From Planctomycetaceae bacterium (GTDB lineage: Bacteria; Planctomycetota; Planctomycetia; Pirellulales; Thermoguttaceae), in contig JAITDV010000001.1 of NCBI GenBank assembly GCA_031282385.1, positions 1 to 7,511 of the forward strand: 7,511 nucleotides of DNA. The letters run 5' to 3'. The notes beneath the pieces are model-generated. The model ran no database searches. It was not told where the DNA came from and saw only the letters and a list, made by a program, of their open reading frames with translations. How positions within the stretch are numbered: the first letter of the stretch is position 1; every line of letters begins with the position of its first letter. This document shows, piece after piece, positions 1 through 6,526 of the stretch. The translations under genes were made by a program, and so were the position numbers.

Positions 1-46
1 AATTGTAACCATCAGGTTACGAAATGAAAGGGCGATATTCTACACC

Positions 47-160
47 TTTTAAATATCCGTTCAAGAACCTTATACTGATTGTCCTATAAATTGCACGACT
101 CAAGAGCGTAAAAACCTGTTTGTCGATAGGTAAGCAGGCGGCGGCAAAGGATATTTAAAA
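47..160. repeat. 12-bp inverted repeat pair downstream of ybeY
   Basis: TTTTAAATATCC at 47-58 is the exact reverse complement of GGATATTTAAAA at 149-160. The two arms are separated by 90 bases and enclose most of the left copy of the direct repeat. The right arm overlaps the ybeY stop codon. The arms are AT-rich and far apart, so a real function (long-range hairpin in the ybeY 3' region) is uncertain, although a perfect 12-bp match at this distance is unlikely by chance. Confidence 0.4.
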
Positions 161-176
161 TGTAAACAATTTAAAA
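71..176 (-). repeat. Direct repeat flanking ybeY, left copy
   Basis: This stretch aligns along its length with 685-786 in the same orientation. Conserved blocks are TATACTG, TATAAATTG, GACT(C/T)AAGAGCGTAAAA, CCTG, AGGCGGCG(A/G)CAAA and TTTAAAA; the copies differ by point changes and a few small gaps. The right end (155-176) overlaps the last codons of ybeY. On the minus strand the conserved part contains a promoter-like pair, TTTACG (107-112) and TATAGG (83-88) with an 18-base spacer, and a TATAAG at the edge. Because the other copy precedes ybeY, this one may be the upstream region of a minus-strand gene beyond the left edge. It could instead be a small dispersed repeat or a structured leader. 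Confidence 0.65.
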
Positions 177-658
177 GTGTTTGTGACTATTTTGATGTAT
201 TCGGATTCTTTTTTTCGCATTGTTTTTTTTGAATTTGTTTTTTTATCGTCGTAGCCAACGAGGTGTAATGAACCATGAATTGCATAAAGAAAAAATTCTT
301 CCAACGGAGACCAATTAAATTCATTTGCCCGTTCAATTGCTGTGTCTGCACATACAATAATATCGCCTTCAAGATATTTTTGTACATTACCGTTTTTATT
401 GGTTTCCTTGTAATCAACTTGGAAACTTATTACATCTGTAACATAATCGTGCCCGAGAAATTTGGCATTGTATTTAAGCATCGTTTCGCCATTGACTATT
501 GCAATATTAAGATGCCCGCAACTAATATTCGCATCGTCAAGTATCTGATGGCAAATTGTTTTCAAAGTTATGGTAATTTTTTGTTTGTGTTTTGCATTTT
601 TACTAAAAAGACAAAGCAGATTTTGCTCATCAATAACATTAACTGTGAATGATTGCAT
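155..658 (-). CDS. ybeY: Endoribonuclease YbeY (rRNA maturation factor)
   Basis: Predicted 167-residue cytoplasmic metal-dependent endoribonuclease of the YbeY (UPF0054) family. In bacteria the family takes part in 16S rRNA 3'-end maturation and 70S ribosome quality control. Diagnostic motifs are TDVISF (residues 74-79), EGDI (97-100) with ADTA (104-107), and the zinc-site signature HGSLHLVGYDD (128-138). H128 and H132 match the first two zinc histidines; the third position of the usual H-x3-H-x5-H is Asp138. The conserved Arg before the TDV(I/L)SF motif is replaced by Leu (KFLGHDY, 67-72). Both changes may be lineage variants. Length is close to the family norm of about 150-170. The ATG at 656-658 gives a natural N-terminus, but no clear Shine-Dalgarno precedes it. 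It lies downstream of, and codirectional with, the YTV gene, separated from it by a terminator, so it probably has its own promoter (683-726). Confidence 0.93.
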   Translation of the reverse strand: MQSFTVNVIDEQNLLCLFSKNAKHKQKITITLKTICHQILDDANISCGHLNIAIVNGETMLKYNAKFLGHDYVTDVISFQVDYKETNKNGNVQKYLEGDIIVCADTAIERANEFNWSPLEEFFLYAIHGSLHLVGYDDKKTNSKKTMRKKESEYIKIVTNTFKLFTF

Positions 659-682
659 TTTGAAAATCTTAAAAAAACCGAA

Positions 683-726
683 ATTATACTGTTCGTACTA
701 TAAATTGTATGACTTAAGAGCGTAAA
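683..726 (-). promoter_or_regulatory. Probable ybeY promoter region
   Basis: Reading the minus strand, a perfect TATAAT lies at 683-688, 24 bases before the ybeY ATG, without a good -35 at the normal distance. An alternative pair is TTTACG (721-726) and TATAGT (697-702), 18 bases apart. The equivalent alternative pair is present with the same spacing in the left repeat copy. Promoter consensus in planctomycetes is poorly defined, so the choice between the two is open. Confidence 0.4.
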
Positions 727-786
727 AGCCTGCTTTCCAGTAGATAGGCGGCGACAAATGAAAGTTAAAGTGTGAACAGTTTAAAA
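685..786 (-). repeat. Direct repeat flanking ybeY, right copy (upstream element)
   Basis: Second copy of the roughly 100-base repeat, ending 26 bases before the ybeY start codon and lying between the YTV terminator and ybeY. It shares all conserved blocks with 71-176. GCCT (728-731) and AGGC (746-749) can form a short stem; at a similar place the left copy can pair ACCT (114-117) with AGGT (128-131). That would be a compensatory change, but it depends on where the alignment gap is placed. The position suggests a promoter or leader element; no known riboswitch class was recognised. Confidence 0.65.
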
Positions 787-828
787 ATTCGTAATTTGCT
801 TGAAATATAATTGGAAGACAATTTTGAC

Positions 829-863
829 AAAAAAACCGGAGAAATTCCAAAGAACTTCTCCGG
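829..863 (-). terminator. Intrinsic terminator of the YTV gene
   Basis: CCGGAGAA (836-843) and TTCTCCGG (856-863) form a perfect 8-bp stem around a 12-base loop. On the minus strand the hairpin is followed directly by seven T residues (complement of 829-835), the classic rho-independent arrangement. It lies about 120 bases beyond the stop codon of the YTV gene and before the ybeY upstream element, separating the two transcription units. Confidence 0.9.
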
Positions 864-984
864 CTTATTATCATCTAACCGATACAAAATTTTTGTCCGG
901 CATGTTGGAAATTTATACCGATATTCATTGACAAGTCATTACTCAAATCTGTAGCTGTAAGTTACTTTTTTTGATTCTTATAAC

Positions 985-3507
985 TTAACGACCGAACAAT
1001 TTTTGTCTGTTGACTGGAACTGGAACTTGGTAAATTGTTACCTTCGGTACTTTTTGCGGGACAACATACGATACTTGACGCGGTTCAAGTTTATAACCTA
1101 ATACGGTTTTTTCATCTTGTTCCGGTTTGTAAGTTACGTAATGCCGATCCGCTTCCTTTTCTTCAGGAAACAATCTGCAAACTCGATACGGGACTGTTTT
1201 TTCAACTGTCTCAATTTCGTTACGGCAAACTTGGTACTTTACTGTTTTGACTTTTTGCTCCGGTACATGACGGCAAACCGTATATTCTTCGCTCTTTTCT
1301 TCCGGCACAAGTTTACAAACAGTATAATTCACCGTTTTAGTACGTTGTTCTGGTATCAAACGGCAAACTTTGTAATTTTGAACCTTTGTTTCAGGCGTTA
1401 ATTTACAAACTTGATAACTCACCGTTTTGGTTTTTTGCTCCGGTATATGACGGCAAACTGTATATTCCTCGCTCTTTTCTTCCGGTACAAGCTTGCAAAC
1501 AACATAATTCACCGTCCTAGTACGTTGTTCGGGAATGAGTCGGCAAACTGTGTATTTTTGAGTTTTAGTTTCGGGAATCAATTTGCATTCAACGTAATTC
1601 ACCGTTTTCGTTTTGACTTCCGGCACATTACGGCAAACTGTATATTCCTCGCTCTTTTTTTCCGGTAAAAGTTTACAAACAACATAATTCACCGTTTTAG
1701 TACGTTGTTCCGGCACAAGTCGGCAAACGTTATAAGTCCGCGTTTTTGTTTCTGGAATCAACTTACAATTCAAACGTGTTACAGTTTTCATACGAACTTC
1801 AGGAATCAATTTGCAAACGGTATATTTCCGAACTTTTGTTTCGGGTATTAGTTTGCAAACGACATAATTCACTGTTTTTGTTCGTTGCTCTGGAACGAAT
1901 CTGCAAACGGTATAAGTTTGAGTTTTCGTTTCGGGAACGAGTTTGCAAGACAAATAATTGACCGTTTTGGTTCGTACTTCCGGTTCGTATTTGATTGCGG
2001 TGATTTCCTTTTCGTTGACTTCTGGAATCCATACTTTCTTGAAACATTTGACTGGAGGACATTGGGTTGTAACCGGCTTTAGCCGCTCAACTTCTTTGCC
2101 TTCCGCGTTTTTCTCTTTTACGCAAGTATATTTGATCATTGTCTGACCTGGTACTTCGTAGCTCTTTATATCCCAATGTCCGCCGACAACCTGAACCTTT
2201 TTCTGATAAGGAACCGCTTTGCAAACAACATAAGAAACTTCCTTACTTTTTGTTTCATAAACCGGCTTTAATGTGTTAATTGTACGTTGTTTCTCTTCAA
2301 ATACCGGCTTCGCAATATAATAATTTACATCCTTGCTGCGAGTTTCATAAACTCGTTTGTTCTCAATGTACTGCTGTTCACGCTCTTCAAAAACTGGTTT
2401 TTTGACGATGAAGGAAACTTCTTCGTTTTTGGTTTCGTAAACAGGTCGAACAACCGTGTAATCCTGTTGTTTTGTTTCCCAAACCGGCTTAGTCGCAATG
2501 TAATTAATTTCTTTGGTACGGGTTTCGTAAACGGGTTTCATTGCTGTCCAAGTCCGAGTTTTACGCTCGTAAACCGGTTTGTAAGTAACATAAGAAACTT
2601 CGCGGCTTTTTTGTTCGTACACTGGTTTCAAAGTTGTAATTTCGCGTTGTCTTTCTTCAAAAGTAGGTTTTGTTACAAAATATTGAACTTCCTTTGTCCG
2701 AGGTTCATAGACTCTTTTGAAATCGATCCAATTTCGTACTTTTTTCTCAAAAACCGTTTTGTACGAAACGTAAGGAACTTCTTTTGTCCGTACTTCAAAT
2801 GACGGTTTCAAAACGATGTACTCACGTTGTCTGTCTTCCCAAACGGGTTTAGTTACAACGTAATTTACCTCTTTGGTTTTTTGTGTGTACTCCAGTTTGA
2901 AGTCGATCCAATTTCTTACTTTCTTTTCAAAAACAGGTTTGTATGAAACGTAAGGAATTTCTTTTGTCCGAACTTCAAATGACGGTTTCCAAACGATATA
3001 CTCGCGTTGCTTGTCTTCCCAAACGGGCTTGTTGACGAAGTAATTAACTTCTTTGGTTTTTTGCGTGTATTCGCGTTTGAAATCAATCCAATTACGTACT
3101 TTCTTTTCAAAAACAGGTTTATACACGATGTAGGGGACTTCCGTTGTTTTTGTCTCCCATACAGGTTTAATGACGTTGTAAGAGACTTTCCGTGTTTTCT
3201 CTTCGTAAACTGGTTTAACGACAGTGTACTTAACTTTTTCCGTTCGAACTTCAGGTACGTAACGGTAAAATTGAACTTTACGGGTAACTGGTACTCTGTC
3301 ATAAACCGTTCGGTAACAAGTTGTCAACTTCGTTTCATACTCTACTTTCTGAAAAGTTTTGAGCACAGTACAATCATCTGCAAAGTTTTCATAATTCGCA
3401 CGATAGGTACCCATGCCACAGTAACCCGCGTCAGCAGTCTGTACAGTTGTACCTAATATAAAGAGAGCCAGTGCGAAAAGAGTAGCTCCCATAAACTTGA
3501 TTTTCAT
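985..3507 (-). CDS. Secreted YTV-family repeat protein, probable cell-wall component
   Basis: Predicted 840-residue exported protein. Residues 1-27 form a signal peptide: basic start, hydrophobic core (about 8-20), and a likely cleavage after ADA before Gly28. Residues 97-428 are Lys-led repeats such as KPVYETRTKE, alternately 14 and 16 residues long. Residues 429-520 are a non-repetitive linker containing VVGGHWD. Residues 521-787 are Cys-led repeats such as CKLIPETKTQTYTV and CRLIPEQRTKTVNYVV with the same 14/16 alternation. The tail is rich in Pro and Val. The pattern matches the planctomycete YTV family, reported as Cys-rich cell-wall proteins in Rhodopirellula; the regularly placed cysteines would allow disulfide cross-linking, which is inference. 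No membrane segment follows the signal peptide. The start is supported by a strong Shine-Dalgarno, and an intrinsic terminator follows. Its direct cellular role is unknown. Confidence 0.88.
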   Translation of the reverse strand: MKIKFMGATLFALALFILGTTVQTADAGYCGMGTYRANYENFADDCTVLKTFQKVEYETKLTTCYRTVYDRVPVTRKVQFYRYVPEVRTEKVKYTVVKPVYEEKTRKVSYNVIKPVWETKTTEVPYIVYKPVFEKKVRNWIDFKREYTQKTKEVNYFVNKPVWEDKQREYIVWKPSFEVRTKEIPYVSYKPVFEKKVRNWIDFKLEYTQKTKEVNYVVTKPVWEDRQREYIVLKPSFEVRTKEVPYVSYKTVFEKKVRNWIDFKRVYEPRTKEVQYFVTKPTFEERQREITTLKPVYEQKSREVSYVTYKPVYERKTRTWTAMKPVYETRTKEINYIATKPVWETKQQDYTVVRPVYETKNEEVSFIVKKPVFEEREQQYIENKRVYETRSKDVNYYIAKPVFEEKQRTINTLKPVYETKSKEVSYVVCKAVPYQKKVQVVGGHWDIKSYEVPGQTMIKYTCVKEKNAEGKEVERLKPVTTQCPPVKCFKKVWIPEVNEKEITAIKYEPEVRTKTVNYLSCKLVPETKTQTYTVCRFVPEQRTKTVNYVVCKLIPETKVRKYTVCKLIPEVRMKTVTRLNCKLIPETKTRTYNVCRLVPEQRTKTVNYVVCKLLPEKKSEEYTVCRNVPEVKTKTVNYVECKLIPETKTQKYTVCRLIPEQRTRTVNYVVCKLVPEEKSEEYTVCRHIPEQKTKTVSYQVCKLTPETKVQNYKVCRLIPEQRTKTVNYTVCKLVPEEKSEEYTVCRHVPEQKVKTVKYQVCRNEIETVEKTVPYRVCRLFPEEKEADRHYVTYKPEQDEKTVLGYKLEPRQVSYVVPQKVPKVTIYQVPVPVNRQKLFGR
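1147..1947 (-). repeat. 90-bp tandem repeats encoding the Cys-rich half
   Basis: About nine degenerate 90-bp units, each encoding a 14-residue plus a 16-residue segment that begins with Cys. Cysteines fall at residues 521, 535, 551, 565, 581, 595, 611, 625, 641, 655, 671, 685, 701, 715, 731, 745, 761 and 777, an exact 14/16 alternation until the last step. Each segment has the core C-(K/R)-x-x-P-E, then a basic/Thr stretch and Y-x-V. The periodicity explains the many long open frames on the opposite strand. Confidence 0.9.
2641..3144 (-). repeat. 180-bp higher-order repeat, about three copies
   Basis: Within the Lys-led half, a 60-residue unit recurs with nearly the same sequence, starting near residues 122, 182 and 242; the third copy diverges after about 45 residues. 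The marker VFEKKVRNWIDFK appears in all three, and its DNA (around 2725, 2905 and 3085) is spaced by exactly 180 bases. High nucleotide similarity suggests recent duplication or gene conversion. Each unit corresponds to two of the basic 30-residue modules. Confidence 0.88.
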
Positions 3508-3510
3508 TTG

Positions 3511-3539
3511 TTCCTCCCTACACCGACTTTGGATGTCGG
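3511..3539 (-). promoter_or_regulatory. Strong ribosome binding site and leader hairpin of the YTV gene
   Basis: On the minus strand AGGGAGGAA (3511-3519) is a near-perfect Shine-Dalgarno whose GGAGG ends five bases before the ATG, which fixes the start. Just upstream, CCGAC (3523-3527) and GTCGG (3535-3539) form a 5-bp stem with a 7-base loop that could protect or stabilise the mRNA leader. It is the strongest ribosome site in the window, consistent with an abundant structural protein. Confidence 0.7.
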
Positions 3540-3773
3540 CAAAACTGTTTGTGAAGTGTGATTGAACAACATCCCAATTTATACGCCAATTTAGTCTTGC
3601 CGTCGTCCCAACTATCCAATTTATCTAAATCGAGCACCCCACTCATTCCGCACAATTCTTAAACAACATAATTCCAATTGCAATTTGTATCGGCATTCGG
3701 AATATATCGTCTGTAACGATTGTATCGGTCTGATGAAGTTTTCCGCTCAAACAAAATGTAACTGCTGTAATCC

Positions 3774-3798
3774 ATCTTATGCACAAAATACATAAGAT
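3774..3798. repeat. 8-bp inverted repeat, possible operator or hairpin
   Basis: ATCTTATG (3774-3781) and CATAAGAT (3791-3798) are perfect reverse complements with a 9-base spacer. It lies about 270 bases upstream of the YTV start. There is no T-run on either side, so it does not look like a terminator; a protein-binding site is possible but unproven. Confidence 0.45.
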
Positions 3799-4207
3799 AA
3801 ATTAAATACAAAGCTGGTACGTCTGCTCCAGACTAGCAAAATTATATCGCCTATTTTAACAAAAGTAAAGCACCTTAGATATTTTTTTTATCTATTTTAT
3901 CAATTCTTGTACAAATGTTCTATTTTTTCTGGTTTTTACAGTTTATCTATCTGAACTAAACTAAACCATCGGTATAAATATTTTATTTCGTAACTCCAAT
4001 CAATTTAACAAAAAATTTACAAAAGTTTTTGAATCGAAAACCGAAAATAGACGAGATTGGACAATTACTTGAAACATAAAATTTCGACCAACTTCTTAAA
4101 ATCAAAGAAAATATTCTAAATTTTCAAGTTGATATTTCGTCAAATCTATTGATTTAGCAATCAGGGTAGTTGATTTTTAAACTATAATTTGGTAGAATAA
4201 CGTAATC

Positions 4208-4258
4208 TGGAGAAAAGAACCGTTTCCAAAAAAACATGTTGTTTTGGTTATTTCTCCA
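4208..4258. repeat. Two-helix hairpin in the intergenic region
   Basis: TGGAGAAA (4208-4215) pairs perfectly with TTTCTCCA (4251-4258), and inside it CCAAAA (4226-4231) pairs with TTTTGG (4242-4247). The two helices are separated by an asymmetric internal loop. This is the most ordered structure found in the long intergenic region, but the pairing is AT-rich and no transcript signal flanks it. Confidence 0.35.
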
Positions 4259-4770
4259 ATTCGACAAATTTCATGTTTTGCCAAAATTGCATGTATTTAA
4301 ATATTATCAAGTTATCGAAAAGGCTAATAATAGCAGTTTTTGATAATTTGGGTAACTTAACTAAATATCAAATTTGGTTTCATGGATTCAACGATAAAAA
4401 TCAAAATTGCTTGTGTAATTGGACAATTTAAGCAATTTGTAAGACTTACAAATAATATTTGAATTAAGTAATTCAGTTATTTTAGAATTTCAGTAATATT
4501 CAGTAACGTTGAGGTCTGAAGTCAGTTTTCCTTTGGGTGGGTAAATTGGCTCAAAATTACTGAAATAGAAATATGAGTTATTTAAGGTAAGCCGAAAATT
4601 TTATCGGTTATGTGTGATTAAACAGTTTACACCTTGCAAGTTAGCGCCGTGAATTTTGTTAGTTTGTATTTGATTTGTATTTACAGGATTTAACTTAACA
4701 CAATACAGACAACATAAAATAGCGTAAAACTTGGTGTAATTAAACCTTTAACTTTTTGAACAAAAAATTT

Positions 4771-4785
4771 GGGAGTACAGCAATG
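4771..4785 (+). promoter_or_regulatory. Ribosome binding site that sets the DUF4912 start
   Basis: GGGAG (4771-4775) lies seven bases before the ATG at 4783-4785. The open frame extends upstream to a TTG at 4756, but that codon has no Shine-Dalgarno, so the ATG is the better start and removes nine residues. Confidence 0.8.
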
Positions 4786-6168
4786 GCAACATCAGCAGAA
4801 CTTAGTATTTTGACAGTGAAACAACTTGGTTCGATAGCTAAGGAGCTTGCAGTTCCGGGTTGGCATGAAATGAGAAAGGATGAAGTAGTCCGTTCTATCA
4901 TTTCCAAATCTAGATCAAAAAGCGGCGGCGAGCGGCTTAAACAGATTTTGAGTTCGCCCAAATTCGCGGCTTTTAATTTGGGCAAAACGAATTCGGTTAA
5001 GCCGGTTTCAAGCAAATCCAGTTCAACTCGTAATGTTTCTACAAAACATGCGGTTTCGTTGAACGCAGCATCTAAAGCCAGACCTAAAAAATTGTCGGCT
5101 TCGGCAGTTGCGTCGCCGAAAAGTAAAACTAGAACAACAACAGTAACTAACAATATTGACGCAACCGCTAAAAAACGCGCGGCAACTTCAAAACTTGATG
5201 AAGTTGCGAAAATCAATGTTTTATCGCGTGATCGGCGAAAGGAAACGCCTCGTAAACTTATCAGTTCGGAGTCTGATCTTGTTCGGACGGACAATGCGGC
5301 TGCGGTTTCGGAGCGTTCGCGGCTTAGTAGGGATTTGGGGTCGTCGGACACTGCAATTAAGGAAGATCAATTAGCGTTGACGGTGCGGGGACCGTTTTGG
5401 CTGCATGCTTTTTGGCAATTGAGCAGCCGGACGATTGAACGAATAAAGGTATCAATGGGGCATTTTTGGTACACGGCGATACCGATTTTGCGAATTTTCA
5501 AAATTGAGTCGGATTCTGCGACTCTTGATCGACGTAAATTATTTCGTGAAATACGTATTCATGGTGGTGTGAGGCATTGGTATATTGATGTAACGGATCC
5601 GCCGTCGGTGTTTCAGGCGGAGTTAGGCTATTTGTCAAAAGAGAAAAAGTTTCATTTACTAGTTTCAAGCAATACCGTGGAGACGCCGCCGAGACAGATT
5701 GTTGATGATCTTGACAAGTTGGATGACAACTGGCGCGAAATTGATGAAAATCTAACTAGAATTTACAGGTTGAGTACAAACGACGTGAATAATTCTGATT
5801 TGAAGAGGGTTTTTGAAAAGCAGTTAAATCGTCCAATGTCGCTGCCGCTTATTTCGCGTTACAAAAGTACGAGACAAAAAAATGTCAACGAAAAAACAAG
5901 ACGAAATTTCCTATTCACTATTGACGCTGATATTATAATTCATGGTAAAACGGATCCGAGTGTACAAGTTACGGTAAAAAATGAACCGATTACAATAAAT
6001 TCGGACGGTACGTTTTCTGTCAGATTTTCAATACCGGAAAAACGGCATGTTTTCCCGATTGAGGCTGAAAGTAACGATGGTGTTGAGGTACAACGGGTAA
6101 TACTAACAATGGAACGAAACACAAGAGTATTGGAAACTTTATTTCAAGAACATTCGGACGACGACTAA
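4783..6168 (+). CDS. DUF4912 protein with Rho_N-like N-terminal domain
   Basis: Predicted 461-residue cytoplasmic protein with no signal peptide or membrane segment. Residues about 8-42 (LTVKQLGSIAKEL and a following R-K-D-E-V-V-R helix) resemble the Rho termination factor N-terminal/SAP-like helical fold, a possible nucleic-acid-binding module. Residues 43-195 are a basic Ser/Lys/Thr/Ala-rich low-complexity linker. Residues about 196-303 look like DUF4912: LTVRGPFWLHAFWQL (199-213) and HWYIDV (265-270) match the usual aromatic-rich pattern. Residues about 375-448 contain ADIIIHG, SDGTFSVRF and a final strand, a compact beta domain seen after DUF4912 in planctomycete proteins. The function of DUF4912 is unknown; a nucleic-acid or sugar-binding role would be guesswork. 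It is transcribed alone, divergent from the YTV gene and convergent with the PIN gene. Confidence 0.85.
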   Translation: MATSAELSILTVKQLGSIAKELAVPGWHEMRKDEVVRSIISKSRSKSGGERLKQILSSPKFAAFNLGKTNSVKPVSSKSSSTRNVSTKHAVSLNAASKARPKKLSASAVASPKSKTRTTTVTNNIDATAKKRAATSKLDEVAKINVLSRDRRKETPRKLISSESDLVRTDNAAAVSERSRLSRDLGSSDTAIKEDQLALTVRGPFWLHAFWQLSSRTIERIKVSMGHFWYTAIPILRIFKIESDSATLDRRKLFREIRIHGGVRHWYIDVTDPPSVFQAELGYLSKEKKFHLLVSSNTVETPPRQIVDDLDKLDDNWREIDENLTRIYRLSTNDVNNSDLKRVFEKQLNRPMSLPLISRYKSTRQKNVNEKTRRNFLFTIDADIIIHGKTDPSVQVTVKNEPITINSDGTFSVRFSIPEKRHVFPIEAESNDGVEVQRVILTMERNTRVLETLFQEHSDDD

Positions 6169-6303
6169 TTTTCCAAATTACAATTACAATAAAAATCGTA
6201 CCTTAGTTCCGTCGAGAATGTAAAATTTGACAATGTATTTCGTTCTGAAAGAACAGTGCAATAATACTGCAACAAATTTCTGCCTTGCCCTTTCAATTCG
6301 AGG

Positions 6304-6332
6304 ATTTTAAACAGTTCACAGTTTAAAATTTT
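6304..6332 (+). terminator. Possible weak terminator after the DUF4912 gene
   Basis: ATTTTAAAC (6304-6312) and GTTTAAAAT (6321-6329) form a perfect 9-bp stem with an 8-base loop, and the plus strand continues with three more T residues. The stem is AT-rich, so termination would be weak. It lies 136 bases after the DUF4912 stop and directly abuts the larger hairpin at 6333-6414; the pair may act together. The first 135 bases of this intergenic region show nothing else of note. Confidence 0.4.
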
Positions 6333-6414
6333 GCATTTACCCTGTAGAGGTTTTCCGTGAATAACCCTCATAAAGCTTGGAGTTATTTATGGAAAATTCC
6401 TACGGAGTAAATGC
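6333..6414 (+). repeat. 82-base imperfect hairpin (33-bp stem, 16-base loop)
   Basis: The arms 6333-6365 and 6382-6414 are each 33 bases and pair along their full length without a bulge: 26 Watson-Crick pairs, five G-U pairs and two mismatches when read as plus-strand RNA. Read as minus-strand RNA, the five wobbles become A-C mismatches, so the structure favours a plus-strand transcript. The outer eight bases GCATTTAC/GTAAATGC are perfect. It lies between convergent genes and is followed by TGTTTT. It may be a terminator/3'-end hairpin of the DUF4912 mRNA, an independent small RNA, or a tiny palindromic repeat element; no target-site duplication is obvious. Confidence 0.75.
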
Positions 6415-6526
6415 TGTTTTAGTTGCAATATAACTATTCGGTTGCGGTTATAAATATTCTTTTGAGTCCCGCAATTTATGGCACGAACAGTCTACCAGAC
6501 AAAACGTAACATCAGCAGAAACTAAT

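Larger units (their letters stand above)
3541..4770. other. Long AT-rich divergent intergenic region
   Basis: About 1.2 kb between the divergent YTV and DUF4912 genes with no open frame that I can support on either strand, no tRNA and no known RNA family. It is visibly more AT-rich than the genes; one 60-base line at 4141 has only 15 G or C. It should hold the promoters of both genes, but no confident -35/-10 pair stands out. Small inverted repeats at 3774-3798 and 4208-4258 are listed separately. A shorter one, GTCTG (3821-3825) with CAGAC (3829-3833), has a three-base loop. A decayed gene or an unknown RNA cannot be excluded. Confidence 0.7.

Noticed and set aside
5..20. Small hairpin GTAACC-ATCA-GGTTAC at the left edge
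   Set aside because: Perfect 6-bp stem but no T-run on either side and no gene context, so neither a terminator nor an operator can be supported.
275..652. Plus-strand open frame of 125 codons opposite ybeY
   Set aside because: The minus-strand frame has clear YbeY motifs across its length; this one is a shadow with no recognisable motif.
2287..2802. Plus-strand open frame of 171 codons, and similar ones at 1117-1401, 1411-1668 and 3007-3456
   Set aside because: They lie opposite the repeat-coding YTV gene; their Phe/Asn/Arg-rich repeats are the reverse complement of its Lys/Glu/Val codons and none has a supported start.
4056..4428. Direct repeat ATTGGACAATT at 4056-4066 and 4418-4428
   Set aside because: An 11-base match in a region this AT-rich and long is expected by chance about as often as not, and the flanks do not align.
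4627..4739. Inverted repeat TTACACC (4627-4633) and GGTGTAA (4733-4739)
   Set aside because: Only seven bases with 99 bases between them; no supporting structure.
4740..5351. Minus-strand open frame of 203 codons
   Set aside because: It is antisense to the low-complexity linker of the DUF4912 protein, whose codon bias avoids stops on the other strand; no domain was recognised.
6227..6267. TTGACA at 6227-6232 as a promoter for the 82-base hairpin RNA
   Set aside because: No -10 box lies at a 16-18 base spacing; the nearest TAATAC is 29 bases away.
6165..6371. Minus-strand open frame of 68 codons between the convergent genes
   Set aside because: It starts within the loop of the 82-base hairpin, has no ribosome binding site, overlaps the DUF4912 stop and resembles no family I know.
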